From assembly GCF_900109115.1 (NCBI RefSeq), contig NZ_FNYV01000011.1, positions 124,001 through 188,000 of the forward strand: a stretch of DNA of 64,000 nucleotides, written 5' to 3'. This stretch comes from Micromonospora phaseoli. Its GTDB lineage: Bacteria; Actinomycetota; Actinomycetes; Mycobacteriales; Micromonosporaceae. The notes beneath the pieces are model-generated. The model searched no databases. It was given only the letters and a program-made list of their open reading frames with translations, and was not told the DNA's origin. Shown in pieces: positions 54,587 through 63,255 of this stretch. Within the stretch, counting starts at the first letter, position 1, and each line of letters opens with the position of its first letter. Both the position numbers and the translations under genes were made by a program.

Positions 54587-55048
54587 TCAGCCGCGGTCGG
54601 AGTAACCCTCGGGGGAGCGCCGGGGCATCGGGATGGACCGCACGATGTATTCCTGCACGGCAGCCGCGTGTTCGGCCTCGTCGAGGTGCCATTCCGCGGT
54701 GCCCGGCGCGGTCCGGCGGCTGAGCACTCCCTGCACGGTGTCGACGGTGGTGGCCAGTCCGGCGCTGGGTCGGGAACGCCAGAGGTGTTCTCCGTCGGGG
54801 GTGAGCCGGAACCATCCGTCGGTGACATCGACCAGGCCGGCACCGAGCAGCCGGCGGATCGCCTTCTCCACGTCGTGGCGCTCCGGGATGGTCTGGTCGA
54901 GGTGGTCGGCGGTGGAGAGCACGTCGGTGAGGCGCACCCCCTCGGGGCGCCGGGTGGTCGGGGACCGTCGGTGGCGTCCGGCGCCGCTGGCGATCACCAA
55001 CGAGACGAAGATCCATGCGTCGGTGCGACGCCAGGCGTTGTCCCCCAT
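54587..55048 (-). CDS. Small winged-helix-like protein
   Basis: A 153-residue protein without a recognised family name. The middle part, TDVLSTADHLDQTIPERHDV then AIRRLLGAGLVDVTDGWFRL, reads as a winged-helix fold with a wing at GWFRLTPDGEHLW. No membrane segment. ATG 55048 gives the likely start; the open frame to 55105 adds residues without support. It is convergent with hisF three bases away. It may be a small DNA-binding regulator, but target and ligand are unknown. Confidence 0.65.
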   Translation of the reverse strand: MGDNAWRRTDAWIFVSLVIASGAGRHRRSPTTRRPEGVRLTDVLSTADHLDQTIPERHDVEKAIRRLLGAGLVDVTDGWFRLTPDGEHLWRSRPSAGLATTVDTVQGVLSRRTAPGTAEWHLDEAEHAAAVQEYIVRSIPMPRRSPEGYSDRG

Positions 55049-55192
55049 GCGGAGATTCTGCCGGGCGATCCGGCTTGAAGAAAACACCGCCCACCGTACT
55101 GCCACTGTCGGTTACGAAACAACTTCACAGGGTTGACATGGGGTAGCCGGATCTGACGCGATGCGCTATGAGGGAGTGGCGCTGGGTGCCGG

Positions 55193-55849
55193 TCAGTTGG
55201 CCGGCGCCGCCTCGATCCGCTCCGGGGCTGGCGGGGCGGCCGGCTCGGGGACGTCGCAGTAGGGCAGGAACAGTTGGGCGAGCGGTCCGATGGTCAGCGC
55301 GTACGCGATCGTGCCGAGGCCGACCGTCCCGCCGAGCAGTGCGCCCACGGCCAGCACGCCGATCTCGATGACGGTGCGGACCAGTCGCAGCGACCGGCCG
55401 GGCCGGCGGGCGGCGAAGCCGGTCATCAGCCCGTCGCGGGGGCCGGGTCCGAGCCGGGCACCCAGGTAGAGGGCGGTGGCGGCGCCATTGCCGACGATCC
55501 CGGACACCAGCAGTACGACGCGTAGGGCGACCGGCCCACCGGGTGGCAGCAGGGCCAGGGTGGCGTCGACCGCCAGGCCGATGACCACCACGTTGGCCAC
55601 GGTGCCGACGCCGGGGCGCTGCCGCAGTGGGATCCAGGTGAGCAGCACCAACGCCCCGACAGCGATCACCACGGTGCCCATGGTCAGGCCGGTCAGCCGG
55701 GACAGCCCCTGGTGGAACACGTCCCAGGGGTTCAGGCCGAGCCCGGAGCGGATCATCAGCGCCATGCTGAAGCCGTAGAGGAGGAGCCCGACGAACAGCT
55801 GCGTCAGTCGCCGGGCGGGCCGGTGCCGGAGGTTGCCAATCAGTGCCAC
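55193..55849 (-). CDS. YczE-like membrane protein
   Basis: A 218-residue membrane protein with five or six hydrophobic segments. Typical YczE/YitT-type motifs are MIRSGLGLNPWDVFHQGLS near 35-53 and LGARLGPGPRDGLMTG near 128-143. GTG 55849 was chosen as the shortest start that keeps the N-terminal basic LRHRPARR region. It is divergent from a MocR-type regulator, an arrangement known from Firmicutes, where the regulator controls yczE. The substrate is unknown. Confidence 0.85.
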   Translation of the reverse strand: MALIGNLRHRPARRLTQLFVGLLLYGFSMALMIRSGLGLNPWDVFHQGLSRLTGLTMGTVVIAVGALVLLTWIPLRQRPGVGTVANVVVIGLAVDATLALLPPGGPVALRVVLLVSGIVGNGAATALYLGARLGPGPRDGLMTGFAARRPGRSLRLVRTVIEIGVLAVGALLGGTVGLGTIAYALTIGPLAQLFLPYCDVPEPAAPPAPERIEAAPAN

Positions 55850-55941
55850 GCATGCCACCCTGGGGGGCCAATTGGCGGTGGTACAGAGCCAATATCGGGG
55901 GAGTGGCCATGGCAAGTCAGCTTCGCGGGGTCCAATTGGCC
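55835..55941. promoter_or_regulatory. GCCAAT repeats, likely MocR operator
   Basis: GCCAAT occurs at 55835-55840, at 55867-55872 (as part of the palindrome GCCAATTGGC, 55867-55876) and at 55888-55893, and inverted within CCAATTGGCC near 55932-55941. Starts of the first three are 32 and 21 bases apart, close to whole helical turns. They cover the start regions of both divergent genes. This fits binding by the MocR dimer, whose family recognises direct repeats. Confidence 0.6.
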
Positions 55942-57366
55942 CGGTTGCTCGGGCAGTGGCACGCCCTGCCCGGCCGGCGGCGCAGTCCCGACTACGCGGC
56001 GCTGGCCGGCGCCGTACGCGGTCTGCTCGCCGACGGGCGGCTGCCCCTGGGCGTACGCCTGCCCGCCGAGCGCGACCTCGCCGAGGCGCTGCGGATCAGC
56101 CGCACCACCGTCACCGCGGCCTACCGCGAGCTGCGTGACAGTGGGCACCTGGCCAGCCGGCGGGGTGCGGGCAGCTGGACGATGCTGCCCGGGACGCACC
56201 GGGTGGCACCCAACGGTCTGTGGATCCCGCTGGACGACCGGGACATGCTCGACCTCGGGGTGGCCGCGCTGGCCGCCCCGCCCGAACTGCTTCCGGCGGC
56301 CCGTGCCGCCGCCGAGGACCTGCCCCGCTACCTCGGCGGCGCCGGGTACCACCCGATCGGGATCATCGAGCTGCGGGAGGCGGTCGCCCAGCGCTACACC
56401 GAGCGGGGCCTGCCCACCTCGCCCGACCAGATCATGGTCACCAACGGCACGCAGCACGCTCTGGACCTGGTGCTGCGGCTGGCGCTCTCGCCGGGCGGCG
56501 GGGTTCTGGTCGAATCGCCCAGCTACCCCAACGCCCTCGCGGCACTCGCCGCCCGGCGGGCCCGGATCACCACCTACGGCCTGGCCGCCGACGCCACCGG
56601 GTGGGACGCGGACCTGCTGCTGGGCACGCTGCGGCAGGTGCGTCCGCGGGTCGGCTACCTGATTCCCGACTTCCAGAACCCGACGGGCCACCTGATGCCG
56701 ACCGAGCTGCGCGAGCGGCTGGTGACCACCGCGCACGCCGTCGGCACCGACCTGGTGATCGACGAGTCCTTCGTCGACCTGCCGCTGGACGGAACCGAAC
56801 TGCCGCCACCGACCGCCAGTTTCGACCGGCACTCCCGGGTGGTCAGCATCGGCGGGATGAGCAAGCCGTTCTGGGGCGGGCTGCGGATCGGCTGGATCCG
56901 GGCCTCCGCACCGCAGGTGCAGCGGCTGGCCGCCGCACGGGTGGGCGTCGACATGTCCAGCCCGGTGCTGGACCAGCTGGTCGCCGTGCACCTGCTGGAC
57001 GTCGCGCCGGCCATCGTGGCCGCCCGGCGCGCGCAGCTGGCCATCCAGCGGGACGCGCTGCTCGGCGCGCTCGCCGCCCGGCTTCCGCAGTGGCGGGTCA
57101 TCGTCCCCCGAGGTGGCGTGACGCTCTGGGCCGAGCTGGACGGGCCGATCTCCAGCGCGCTGGCGCGGGCGGCCGAGGAGGTCGGGGTACGCCTGGCGCC
57201 CGGCCCGCGGTTCGGCCTGGACGGCACGCTGGAACGCTTCCTGCGGCTGCCGTTCACGCTGCCGGCCGCCGACCTGGTGGAGGCGGTCGGCCGGATCGCC
57301 GCCGTCCGCTACGACCTGGACCGGACGGGTTCGCCCCGGTGGCGGGAACCCAGCGTCATCGCCTGA
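55909..57366 (+). CDS. MocR family PLP-dependent transcriptional regulator
   Basis: A 485-residue regulator. The N-terminal GntR-type winged helix spans about 20-90 (LPLGVRLPAERDLAEALRIS, TTVTAAYRELRDSGHL), followed by a fold-type I aminotransferase-like domain with MVTNGTQHALDLVLRLAL, YLIPDFQNPTGHLMP and the PLP lysine in GGMSKPFWGGLRIGW. ATG 55909 has GGGGGAG at a proper distance. It is divergent from the yczE-like gene and probably controls it in response to a PLP or amino-compound signal. A cruciform-like terminator follows the stop. Confidence 0.92.
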   Translation: MASQLRGVQLARLLGQWHALPGRRRSPDYAALAGAVRGLLADGRLPLGVRLPAERDLAEALRISRTTVTAAYRELRDSGHLASRRGAGSWTMLPGTHRVAPNGLWIPLDDRDMLDLGVAALAAPPELLPAARAAAEDLPRYLGGAGYHPIGIIELREAVAQRYTERGLPTSPDQIMVTNGTQHALDLVLRLALSPGGGVLVESPSYPNALAALAARRARITTYGLAADATGWDADLLLGTLRQVRPRVGYLIPDFQNPTGHLMPTELRERLVTTAHAVGTDLVIDESFVDLPLDGTELPPPTASFDRHSRVVSIGGMSKPFWGGLRIGWIRASAPQVQRLAAARVGVDMSSPVLDQLVAVHLLDVAPAIVAARRAQLAIQRDALLGALAARLPQWRVIVPRGGVTLWAELDGPISSALARAAEEVGVRLAPGPRFGLDGTLERFLRLPFTLPAADLVEAVGRIAAVRYDLDRTGSPRWREPSVIA

Positions 57367-57447
57367 CCCCGCCCCGCCGATCTAGGGCCAAATGTCGCTG
57401 AATGATCTCCAGCGAGGACGATGGTCCCTAGATCGGCGGGGGCGGGG
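57367..57447. terminator. Bidirectional cruciform-like terminator
   Basis: The arm CCCCGCCCCGCCGATCTAGG(G) at 57367-57387 is matched in inverse at 57426-57447 with one extra G, a 21-bp stem. Within the loop a second stem, TCGCTG 57395-57400 with CAGCGA 57410-57415, can form. It lies between the convergent mocR and acyl-CoA synthetase genes, right at the mocR stop, so it probably ends both transcripts. Confidence 0.7.
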
Positions 57448-57461
57448 CGGGGAACTGGTTG

Positions 57462-59282
57462 TCAGACCTCGGCGACGGTGCCCGCGTACATCTTGTCGAT
57501 CTCGGCGGAGAAGTTGCTCTCCACCCCACGTCGCTTGATCTTCAGCGACGGGGTGATCTCGCCGTCCTCGATCGTCAGGTCACGCGGCAGGATGGTGACC
57601 TTCTTGATGGTCTCCCAGCGGTTCAACTTGCTGTTGAGCTGGGCGACGTACTCCTCGACCATGGCCTGGGCCTCCGGCGAGGCGACGATCTCGGTGTAGG
57701 AGCGGCCCTCCAGCGGGGTACCGGCGGCCCAGCCGACGATGGCGTCCGGGTCCAGCGTCACCAGCATCGTGCAGAAGTTGCGCGCCTGGCCGACGACCAC
57801 GGCCTGCGAGGTGTACGGGCAGGTGGCCTTGAACATGCCCTCGATGTGCGACGGCGCGACGTACTTGCCGCCGGAGGTCTTGACCAGATCCTTCTTCCGG
57901 TCCGTGATACGCAGGTAGCCGTCGTCGTCGAGGGTGCCGATGTCGCCGGTGCGGAAGAAGCCGTCGTCGGTGAAGGCGGCGGCGGTCTCCTCGGGCAGGT
58001 TGTGGTACCCCCGCATCACCGGCCGGCCCTTGATCAGGATCTCGCCGTCGGTGTCGATGCGGCACTCCAGGTCGCCCATCGCCTTGCCGACGGTGCCGAT
58101 ACGCAGCCCGTCCGGCGGGTTGACGAAGTTGCCGGCGCTGCTCTCGGTCAGCCCGTAGCCCTCCGAGATCGGCAGGTTCGCCGCGGCGAAGAAGGTGGCG
58201 ATCTCCGGGCTGAGCGGGGCGGCACCGGACACCAGCACCCGGATCCGGCCGCCGAGTCGGGCCTGCAGCTTGCTGAAGACCAGCTTCTCGGCCACCGTGT
58301 ACTTGAGCTTCAGCCCGCCGGGGACCGGCTTGCCGGCCTGCTCCAGGGCGACCTTCTCCTTGCCGACGCCCACGGCCCAGGCGAAGATCTTCGCCTTCGC
58401 GCCGCCGGCGTCGCGCGCGGTGGTCACGGACTTGTTGTAGACCTTCTCGTAGACCCGGGGTGCGCCGCACATCAGCGTCGGACGGACCACCGAGAGCAAC
58501 TCGACCAGCTTGTCGACCCGCCCGTCCACGTACGTCGGCAGGCCGACGTGGGTGGCGCCGCAGAGCAGCGTCTTGCCGAACGAGTGAGACAGCGGAAGCC
58601 AGAGGTACTGCAGGTCGTCGTCGCGTAGCAGCCCGACGTCCTCCTGCGCCACGCCCTCCCAGCACCAGCCGCCGTGCAGCAGCTCGACGCCCTTGGGCTT
58701 GCCAGTGGTGCCGGAGGTGTAGATCAGGGTCGCCAGGTGGTCCGGGCCGATGTCCGCGACCAGGCGGTCGACCAGCTCCGGGTCCTCGGCGAGCCGCTGG
58801 CTGCCCTGCTCCTCCAGTTGGGCGAGGGTCAGCTGGGGCACGGCCGCCGACGGGTCGGGGGCACCGTCGATGAGGACCACGTGGGTCAGCGCGGGCAGGT
58901 CGGCGCCGGCGATCTTGGCCGCCTGCTCCGGGTTCTCCGCGAAGAGCACCTTCGAGCCGGAGTCGGCGAGGATGTAGATGGCATCGGCCGGCTCGGTCGT
59001 CGGGTAGACCGTGGTGGTGGCGCCGCTGGCGCACATGATGCCGAAGTCGGCGATCACCCACTCGAGTCGGGTGTTCGCCAGGATTGCGACCGGATCCTCC
59101 TGGCCGACGCCCAGGCCGTGCAGGCCGGCGGCGACCGCCTTGGCCCGCTGGGCGACCTGTTCCCAGGTCAGCCATACCGGCCCGGCCGGGCCGGGGTGGG
59201 CGAAAGCGTGACGGTCGGGGGTTGCCGCCACACGCTTGAGGAACATGTCAGGAATGGAACGGTACGGTACATCGAGAGCCAT
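57462..59282 (-). CDS. Long-chain fatty acid-CoA ligase (FadD15-like)
   Basis: A 606-residue adenylate-forming enzyme. The P-loop is LIYTSGTTGKPKGVELLH near residues 185-202, the A8 region contains GEILIKGRPVMRGYHNLPEE and FFRTGDIGTLDDDGYLRITD, and the catalytic Lys region near the end is IKKVTILPRDL. It activates long-chain fatty acids to CoA esters. ATG 59282 (MALDVPYRSIPDMFLKR) fits the family; GTG 59324 would add 14 residues. It is next to a terpene synthase gene, but a joint pathway is not evident. Confidence 0.9.
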   Translation of the reverse strand: MALDVPYRSIPDMFLKRVAATPDRHAFAHPGPAGPVWLTWEQVAQRAKAVAAGLHGLGVGQEDPVAILANTRLEWVIADFGIMCASGATTTVYPTTEPADAIYILADSGSKVLFAENPEQAAKIAGADLPALTHVVLIDGAPDPSAAVPQLTLAQLEEQGSQRLAEDPELVDRLVADIGPDHLATLIYTSGTTGKPKGVELLHGGWCWEGVAQEDVGLLRDDDLQYLWLPLSHSFGKTLLCGATHVGLPTYVDGRVDKLVELLSVVRPTLMCGAPRVYEKVYNKSVTTARDAGGAKAKIFAWAVGVGKEKVALEQAGKPVPGGLKLKYTVAEKLVFSKLQARLGGRIRVLVSGAAPLSPEIATFFAAANLPISEGYGLTESSAGNFVNPPDGLRIGTVGKAMGDLECRIDTDGEILIKGRPVMRGYHNLPEETAAAFTDDGFFRTGDIGTLDDDGYLRITDRKKDLVKTSGGKYVAPSHIEGMFKATCPYTSQAVVVGQARNFCTMLVTLDPDAIVGWAAGTPLEGRSYTEIVASPEAQAMVEEYVAQLNSKLNRWETIKKVTILPRDLTIEDGEITPSLKIKRRGVESNFSAEIDKMYAGTVAEV

Positions 59283-59421
59283 CGCTGTAGCCGCCTTCGG
59301 GGGTGGAGGCGTGACGGTCGTCACGGTCGGTGTTCGTTACCGAAGGGTATTGCCTGCGCCGGGCATCGGCTAGTGCTGACGATCATCCGCGCTCCCGGTC
59401 CCGGCAGGTGGAACCGGTGTC

Positions 59422-60357
59422 TCACGTATAGCGCGCGGCTGCCTGCGACCAGTCGTAGGTGGCCCGGATCCAGTTGCGCCGGGTCTCCAGCGCCCGCCGC
59501 ACCGCGACACCGTGGCTGGCCAGCAGGTGGTGCTCGGCGCTCAGGTACGCGTCGAGTCGGTCGTTGAACCGGTCGGCGGCGGTCCGCAACGCCAACGACT
59601 CGTCGCCGGTCTCCCGGGTCAGCACTGTGATCAGGTTGTGCGCGTCCGGCCCGCCCTGGTGCTCCTTGTCGTAGGAGAAGACGTCGTTGCACCAGCAGAT
59701 CAGGTCGGCGGAGATCGACTCCAGCGCGGCCCAGCCGGGGTCGGCCCGGCGGGCGGTCGGCGGGGAACCGTTCAGCGCCAGGTCGGTCAGGGTGAGACTG
59801 GGGTACACGCCGCCGGTGTGCCGGCGCATCTGGACGTACTCGTCGACCGGAGGTACCCGCTCGTGTTCGCGGTTGGCCGCCTCCCAGAGCAGCGCGAGCA
59901 GGTACTGGCGCATCGCGGCGGTGAAGCGCAGCAGTACGGCCGGGCGTCGGCGGGCGCGGACCCGCCGGCACAGGTCGGCCAGTCCGAGCCCCAACGCCCC
60001 GGCGACGGCCGGCACCGGACCTGGTCCGCCCTGGCGGTCCAGCACGTCCAGCAGGGCGGCAACCGTCGGCGCGAGACTGGTCGGGTCGCTGCCCAGACCG
60101 TCCTCGTCGCAGGCGTCATCCATCACGAAGAGCCACGAGATCAGATCGGTCAGTAACCGCAGGCGGTCCAGTGGTGCCTGCGGGCACGCCCGACCGGCGA
60201 GCCCGGCGGCGTCGGCCCGCCGCAGTCGCTGCCCGTTACTGATCAGGCCCAGGTGCTGCGCCCAGTCCGTGCTCTCCCGGGACACCAGCTCCGTGCCGTC
60301 GTGCCGGGCACCGGAGAACGGGGGCTCTCGCAGGGCCGAGACCGCAAAGCTTCGCAT
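59422..60357 (-). CDS. Class I terpene synthase
   Basis: A 311-residue terpene cyclase. The aspartate-rich motif is at 80-85 (DDACDE), the NSE/DTE triad NDVFSYDKE at 224-232, a pyrophosphate-sensor Arg at R178, 46 residues before the triad, and an RY pair near the end (309-310). These are the full set of magnesium-binding and diphosphate-sensing features, so it should cyclise a prenyl diphosphate, most likely farnesyl diphosphate; the product cannot be told. ATG 60357 follows GGGAG. No P450 or prenyltransferase gene lies in the visible neighbourhood. Confidence 0.9.
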   Translation of the reverse strand: MRSFAVSALREPPFSGARHDGTELVSRESTDWAQHLGLISNGQRLRRADAAGLAGRACPQAPLDRLRLLTDLISWLFVMDDACDEDGLGSDPTSLAPTVAALLDVLDRQGGPGPVPAVAGALGLGLADLCRRVRARRRPAVLLRFTAAMRQYLLALLWEAANREHERVPPVDEYVQMRRHTGGVYPSLTLTDLALNGSPPTARRADPGWAALESISADLICWCNDVFSYDKEHQGGPDAHNLITVLTRETGDESLALRTAADRFNDRLDAYLSAEHHLLASHGVAVRRALETRRNWIRATYDWSQAAARYT

Positions 60358-60370
60358 CGCGCTCCCTGTC

Positions 60371-60395
60371 GCGCCGCCCCCCCACGAGGCGGCGC
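60371..60395 (-). promoter_or_regulatory. Hairpin in the leader of the terpene synthase gene
   Basis: GCGCCGCC at 60371-60378 pairs with GGCGGCGC at 60388-60395 across a 9-base loop containing a run of C (G on the transcript). It ends about 13 bases before the start codon and directly in front of the ribosome binding site, so it could affect translation. No T tract follows. Confidence 0.4.
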
Positions 60396-60481
60396 GGACA
60401 GCGTATGGGAGCACTGATGTTGGTCGGCCGATCAGGCGAGTAACGTTTCGGATTTCGCCGTGACCGCTTCCGCGCAGAGGG

Positions 60482-61111
60482 TTAGAAGCCCAGCTTGGCG
60501 CCGCGCAGCCGGTCCATCAGCTCCGGAGCTCCGTCGAGCTGCACCCGGGCGACCCGCTGCCGGCCGGACAGGAACAGGGCCAGCTCGCCCGGCGTACCGA
60601 CCAGCCGTAGCGGCTCACCGCCGCGGCCCGTGACCACCTCGCCGTGCCCGGGCGCCTGCACGAGCAGGTGGGCGGGGAAGCGGCGCAGGGCCAGCCTGGC
60701 CAGCGCCGAGGTACGCCGCCACAGCGCCTTGTCCAGCCCGGTCGGCAACTCGCGCGGCCGCCAGCCCGCCTGGGCGCGGCGTACATCCTCGTGGTGGATG
60801 AAGAACTCCAACGTGTTGGTCAGCTCGTCGACCAGCGGGTTGCTCACCGGGCTCCAGACCGGTGGCTGCCGCACCTGGTCGAGCAGCCTGGACCAGTCGA
60901 GCGCGGCGATCTCGCGCCGGACCCGCTCGGCGTATCCGCGCAGCGGCGCGACGAGGATGCCCGCCCCGGCGTCCGGGCGTCGTTCCCGGACGACCAGGTG
61001 CGCGGCGAGATCACGGGTGGTCCAGCCCTCGTTGATGGTGGGGGCGTCCGGTCCCAGGGTGGACATCAGCTCGGTGAGCGCCTCGCGCTCCGATCGGGCG
61101 TACCGCGACAT
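60482..61111 (-). CDS. TIGR03085 family (DinB/maleylpyruvate isomerase-like) protein
   Basis: A 209-residue protein opening SRYARSEREALTELMSTLGP and INEGWTTRDLAAHLVVRERR, the four-helix metal-binding DinB/MDMPI-like fold of the TIGR03085 family. The conserved His in AAHL and FFIHHEDVRRAQ are likely metal ligands. Related proteins use mycothiol, the actinobacterial thiol; the reaction is unknown. ATG 61111 lies seven bases after TACGAT on the minus strand without a ribosome binding site, fitting a leaderless mRNA. Confidence 0.87.
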   Translation of the reverse strand: MSRYARSEREALTELMSTLGPDAPTINEGWTTRDLAAHLVVRERRPDAGAGILVAPLRGYAERVRREIAALDWSRLLDQVRQPPVWSPVSNPLVDELTNTLEFFIHHEDVRRAQAGWRPRELPTGLDKALWRRTSALARLALRRFPAHLLVQAPGHGEVVTGRGGEPLRLVGTPGELALFLSGRQRVARVQLDGAPELMDRLRGAKLGF

Positions 61112-61274
61112 GGCAGTGATCGTAGGCCGGTGCGCCGCGGGTCGCCGTTCAGGTACGGCACCAGGCGGCCGGGCGCGCCCGGGGTGACGTCGGACATAGT
61201 GCCGTGGGTCGGCGGACCCGGCGCCCAGCGGTAAGGATGAGGGAGGATTATGGCGGCTTACGGCGGGGGAGAAT

Positions 61275-63140
61275 GTGGCGAGCGGGACTAGTCGGGAGGT
61301 GCTCGGCCGCGGGCTGAGCGTCCTCGGGCGGGCCATCCGGGAACAGCCGAGGATCTTCGCGGTCGCGGTGTCCGGCAGCGTGCTGTTCGGCCTGATGGTG
61401 GTCGCCAGCGCGTTCGTGGTCGGCGGGGTGGTCGGCGACGTGGTGGTCCCTTCGGTCGAGACCGGCTCGGTGGGGCGGGGCGCGTTGGCTCTGGCCGCCG
61501 CGCTGCTGCTCGGGCTGAGCGTGATGCGGGTGGTCGGCATCGTCGGTCGACGGCTCGGCGCCGGCTACATGCAGTTCCGTCTCCAGGCCGCCTACCGCCG
61601 CCGGGTCACCCGCCGTTACCTGGAACTGCCGCTGTCCTGGCACCAGCGCAACGCCACCGGCACGCTGCTCTCCAACGCCAACTCCGACGTCGAGGCCGCC
61701 TGGAATCCGATCGCTCCGCTGCCCTTCGCGGTCGGCACGCTGGTGATGCTGGTCGGCGCGGTGGTGTCGCTGCTCGCCGTCGACTGGGCGCTGGCGCTGG
61801 TCGGGCTGGCCGTCTTCCCGGCGCTGTTCGCGCTGAACGTGGCGTACTCCCGCCGGATGGCGCCGCGCCAGGCGCGTGCGCAACGGCTGCGGGCCGAGGT
61901 CAGCGGCATCGCCCACGAGAGCTTCGACGGCGCGTTGGTGGTGAAGACGATGGGCCGGGAGGCCCAGGAGACGGCCCGTTTCGCGTCTCGCGCCGGCGAG
62001 TTGCGCGACGCGCTGATCTCCGTCGGCCGGCTGCGCGGCATCTTCGACCCGATGCTGGAGACGCTGCCCAGCCTCGGCACCCTCGCCGTGCTGGTGGTCG
62101 GCGCGTACCGCCTGCGCCAGGGTGCCATCGAGGTGTCCGATCTGGTCAGCGTTGCCTTCCTCTTCACCGTGCTGGCCTTCCCGGTCCGGGCCATCGGCTG
62201 GGTGCTGGCCGAGTTGCCGCGCAGCGTCGCCGGCTGGGACCGGGTCCGCCGGGTGCTCGACGCCACCGGCGAGATGCCGTACGGCGACACCCGGCTGGAT
62301 CCGGCCGGCGGGCCCGCCACGCTCACCTTCACCGACGTCGGATTCGCCTACGAGCCGGCCGAGGCGCACCTGCCCGGTGCCGAGGTGCTCGGCGAGGTCA
62401 CCTTCACCGTCGGAGCCGGGAAGATCGTCGCTCTGGTCGGGCCGACCGGTGCCGGCAAGTCCACCATCGCGACGCTGGCGGTTCGGCTGGTGGACCCGCG
62501 CTCCGGCACGGTCAGCCTCGACGGCGTGGACGTGCGCGAGCTGGCCGCGGACTCGCTGGCCGGCACCGCCGCGTTGGTGGCGCAGGTGCCGTTCGTCTTC
62601 GACGACACCGTCCGGGCGAATGTGTCGCTGGACCGTCCGGGCGTCGACGACGAGGCCGTCTGGGCCGCGTTGCGGCTGGCCGAGGCCGACGGGTTCGTCG
62701 CCGCGCTGCCCGACGGGCTGGACACCATGGTCGGCGAGCGGGGCACCTCGCTCTCCGGCGGTCAGCGGCAGCGGCTCACCCTCGCTCGGGCGCTGGCCGG
62801 GCGTCCCCGCCTGCTGGTGCTCGACGACGCGACCAGCGCGGTCGACCCCCGGGTGGAGGCCGCCATCCTGGCCGGGCTGCGCTCGTCCGCGACCGGTGGT
62901 CCGGCCGCGTCGATCCTGGTGGTGGCCTACCGCCGGGCGACCATCGCCCTCGCCGACGAGGTCATCTACCTGGAGCAGGGACGGGTGGTGGCCCGGGGCA
63001 CCCATGCCACGCTGCTGGCCACCGTGCCCGGCTACACCGACCTGGTCACCGCCTACGAGCAGGCCGAGGTCGACCCCGAGCGGCAGCGCGCGTACGACGA
63101 GGTCACCCCGCTGACCTCCGCCCTGGAGGTGGACCGGTGA
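61275..63140 (+). CDS. ABC exporter half-transporter, degenerate-site subunit
   Basis: A 621-residue protein with six membrane segments in residues about 25-320 and an ATPase domain. Walker A is GPTGAGKST near 389-397 and the signature LSGGQRQRL near 493-501 is intact. The Walker B position normally Glu is D518 (LDDATSAVD) and the switch His is Y552 (VVAYRRATI). These two changes are those of the catalytically weak half of heterodimeric exporters, so the next gene should encode the competent half. GTG 61275 has GGGGGAG upstream. The substrate is unknown. Confidence 0.9.
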   Translation: MASGTSREVLGRGLSVLGRAIREQPRIFAVAVSGSVLFGLMVVASAFVVGGVVGDVVVPSVETGSVGRGALALAAALLLGLSVMRVVGIVGRRLGAGYMQFRLQAAYRRRVTRRYLELPLSWHQRNATGTLLSNANSDVEAAWNPIAPLPFAVGTLVMLVGAVVSLLAVDWALALVGLAVFPALFALNVAYSRRMAPRQARAQRLRAEVSGIAHESFDGALVVKTMGREAQETARFASRAGELRDALISVGRLRGIFDPMLETLPSLGTLAVLVVGAYRLRQGAIEVSDLVSVAFLFTVLAFPVRAIGWVLAELPRSVAGWDRVRRVLDATGEMPYGDTRLDPAGGPATLTFTDVGFAYEPAEAHLPGAEVLGEVTFTVGAGKIVALVGPTGAGKSTIATLAVRLVDPRSGTVSLDGVDVRELAADSLAGTAALVAQVPFVFDDTVRANVSLDRPGVDDEAVWAALRLAEADGFVAALPDGLDTMVGERGTSLSGGQRQRLTLARALAGRPRLLVLDDATSAVDPRVEAAILAGLRSSATGGPAASILVVAYRRATIALADEVIYLEQGRVVARGTHATLLATVPGYTDLVTAYEQAEVDPERQRAYDEVTPLTSALEVDR

Positions 63141-63199
63141 GCGCGAGGAACGCAGCGCAGCGGAGTCCCGCAGTCGCGAACGAAAGGCCGGTCCGGTGA
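63137..63199 (+). CDS. Possible 20-residue linking frame in tandem repeat
   Basis: A GTG overlapping the stop of the first ABC gene opens VSARNAAQRSPAVANERPVR and closes at TGA 63197-63199, which overlaps the GTG (63196) of the next repeat copy. GGAGG lies upstream at proper spacing. It may simply pass ribosomes along; a function for the peptide itself is doubtful. Confidence 0.3.
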   Translation: MSARNAAQRSPAVANERPVR

Positions 63200-63255
63200 G
63201 CGCGAGGAACGCAGCGCAGCGGAGTCCCGCAGTCGCGAACGAGAAGGCTGGACCG
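63137..63255 (+). repeat. Tandem repeat carrying GTG start codons
   Basis: Two near-identical units begin at 63137 and 63196 (59 and 60 bases), each starting GTGAGCGCGAGGAACGCAGC and ending with a purine-rich AAAGG or AGAAGG stretch followed by a GG(T/A)CCG. The beginning of a third unit (GTGAGCGTGAAG) is the start of the next gene. The units differ by a few bases including one that changes frame. Each brings its own start codon and ribosome binding site. Confidence 0.85.

Noticed and set aside
55134..55140. TTGACA in the gap near 55135, considered as a plus-strand promoter
   Set aside because: No -10 at suitable spacing and no plus-strand gene follows; it would only read antisense into the yczE-like gene.
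63137..63255. Tandem repeat considered as a CRISPR array
   Set aside because: Only two full units, no distinct spacers between repeats, no cas genes; units abut directly and carry start codons.
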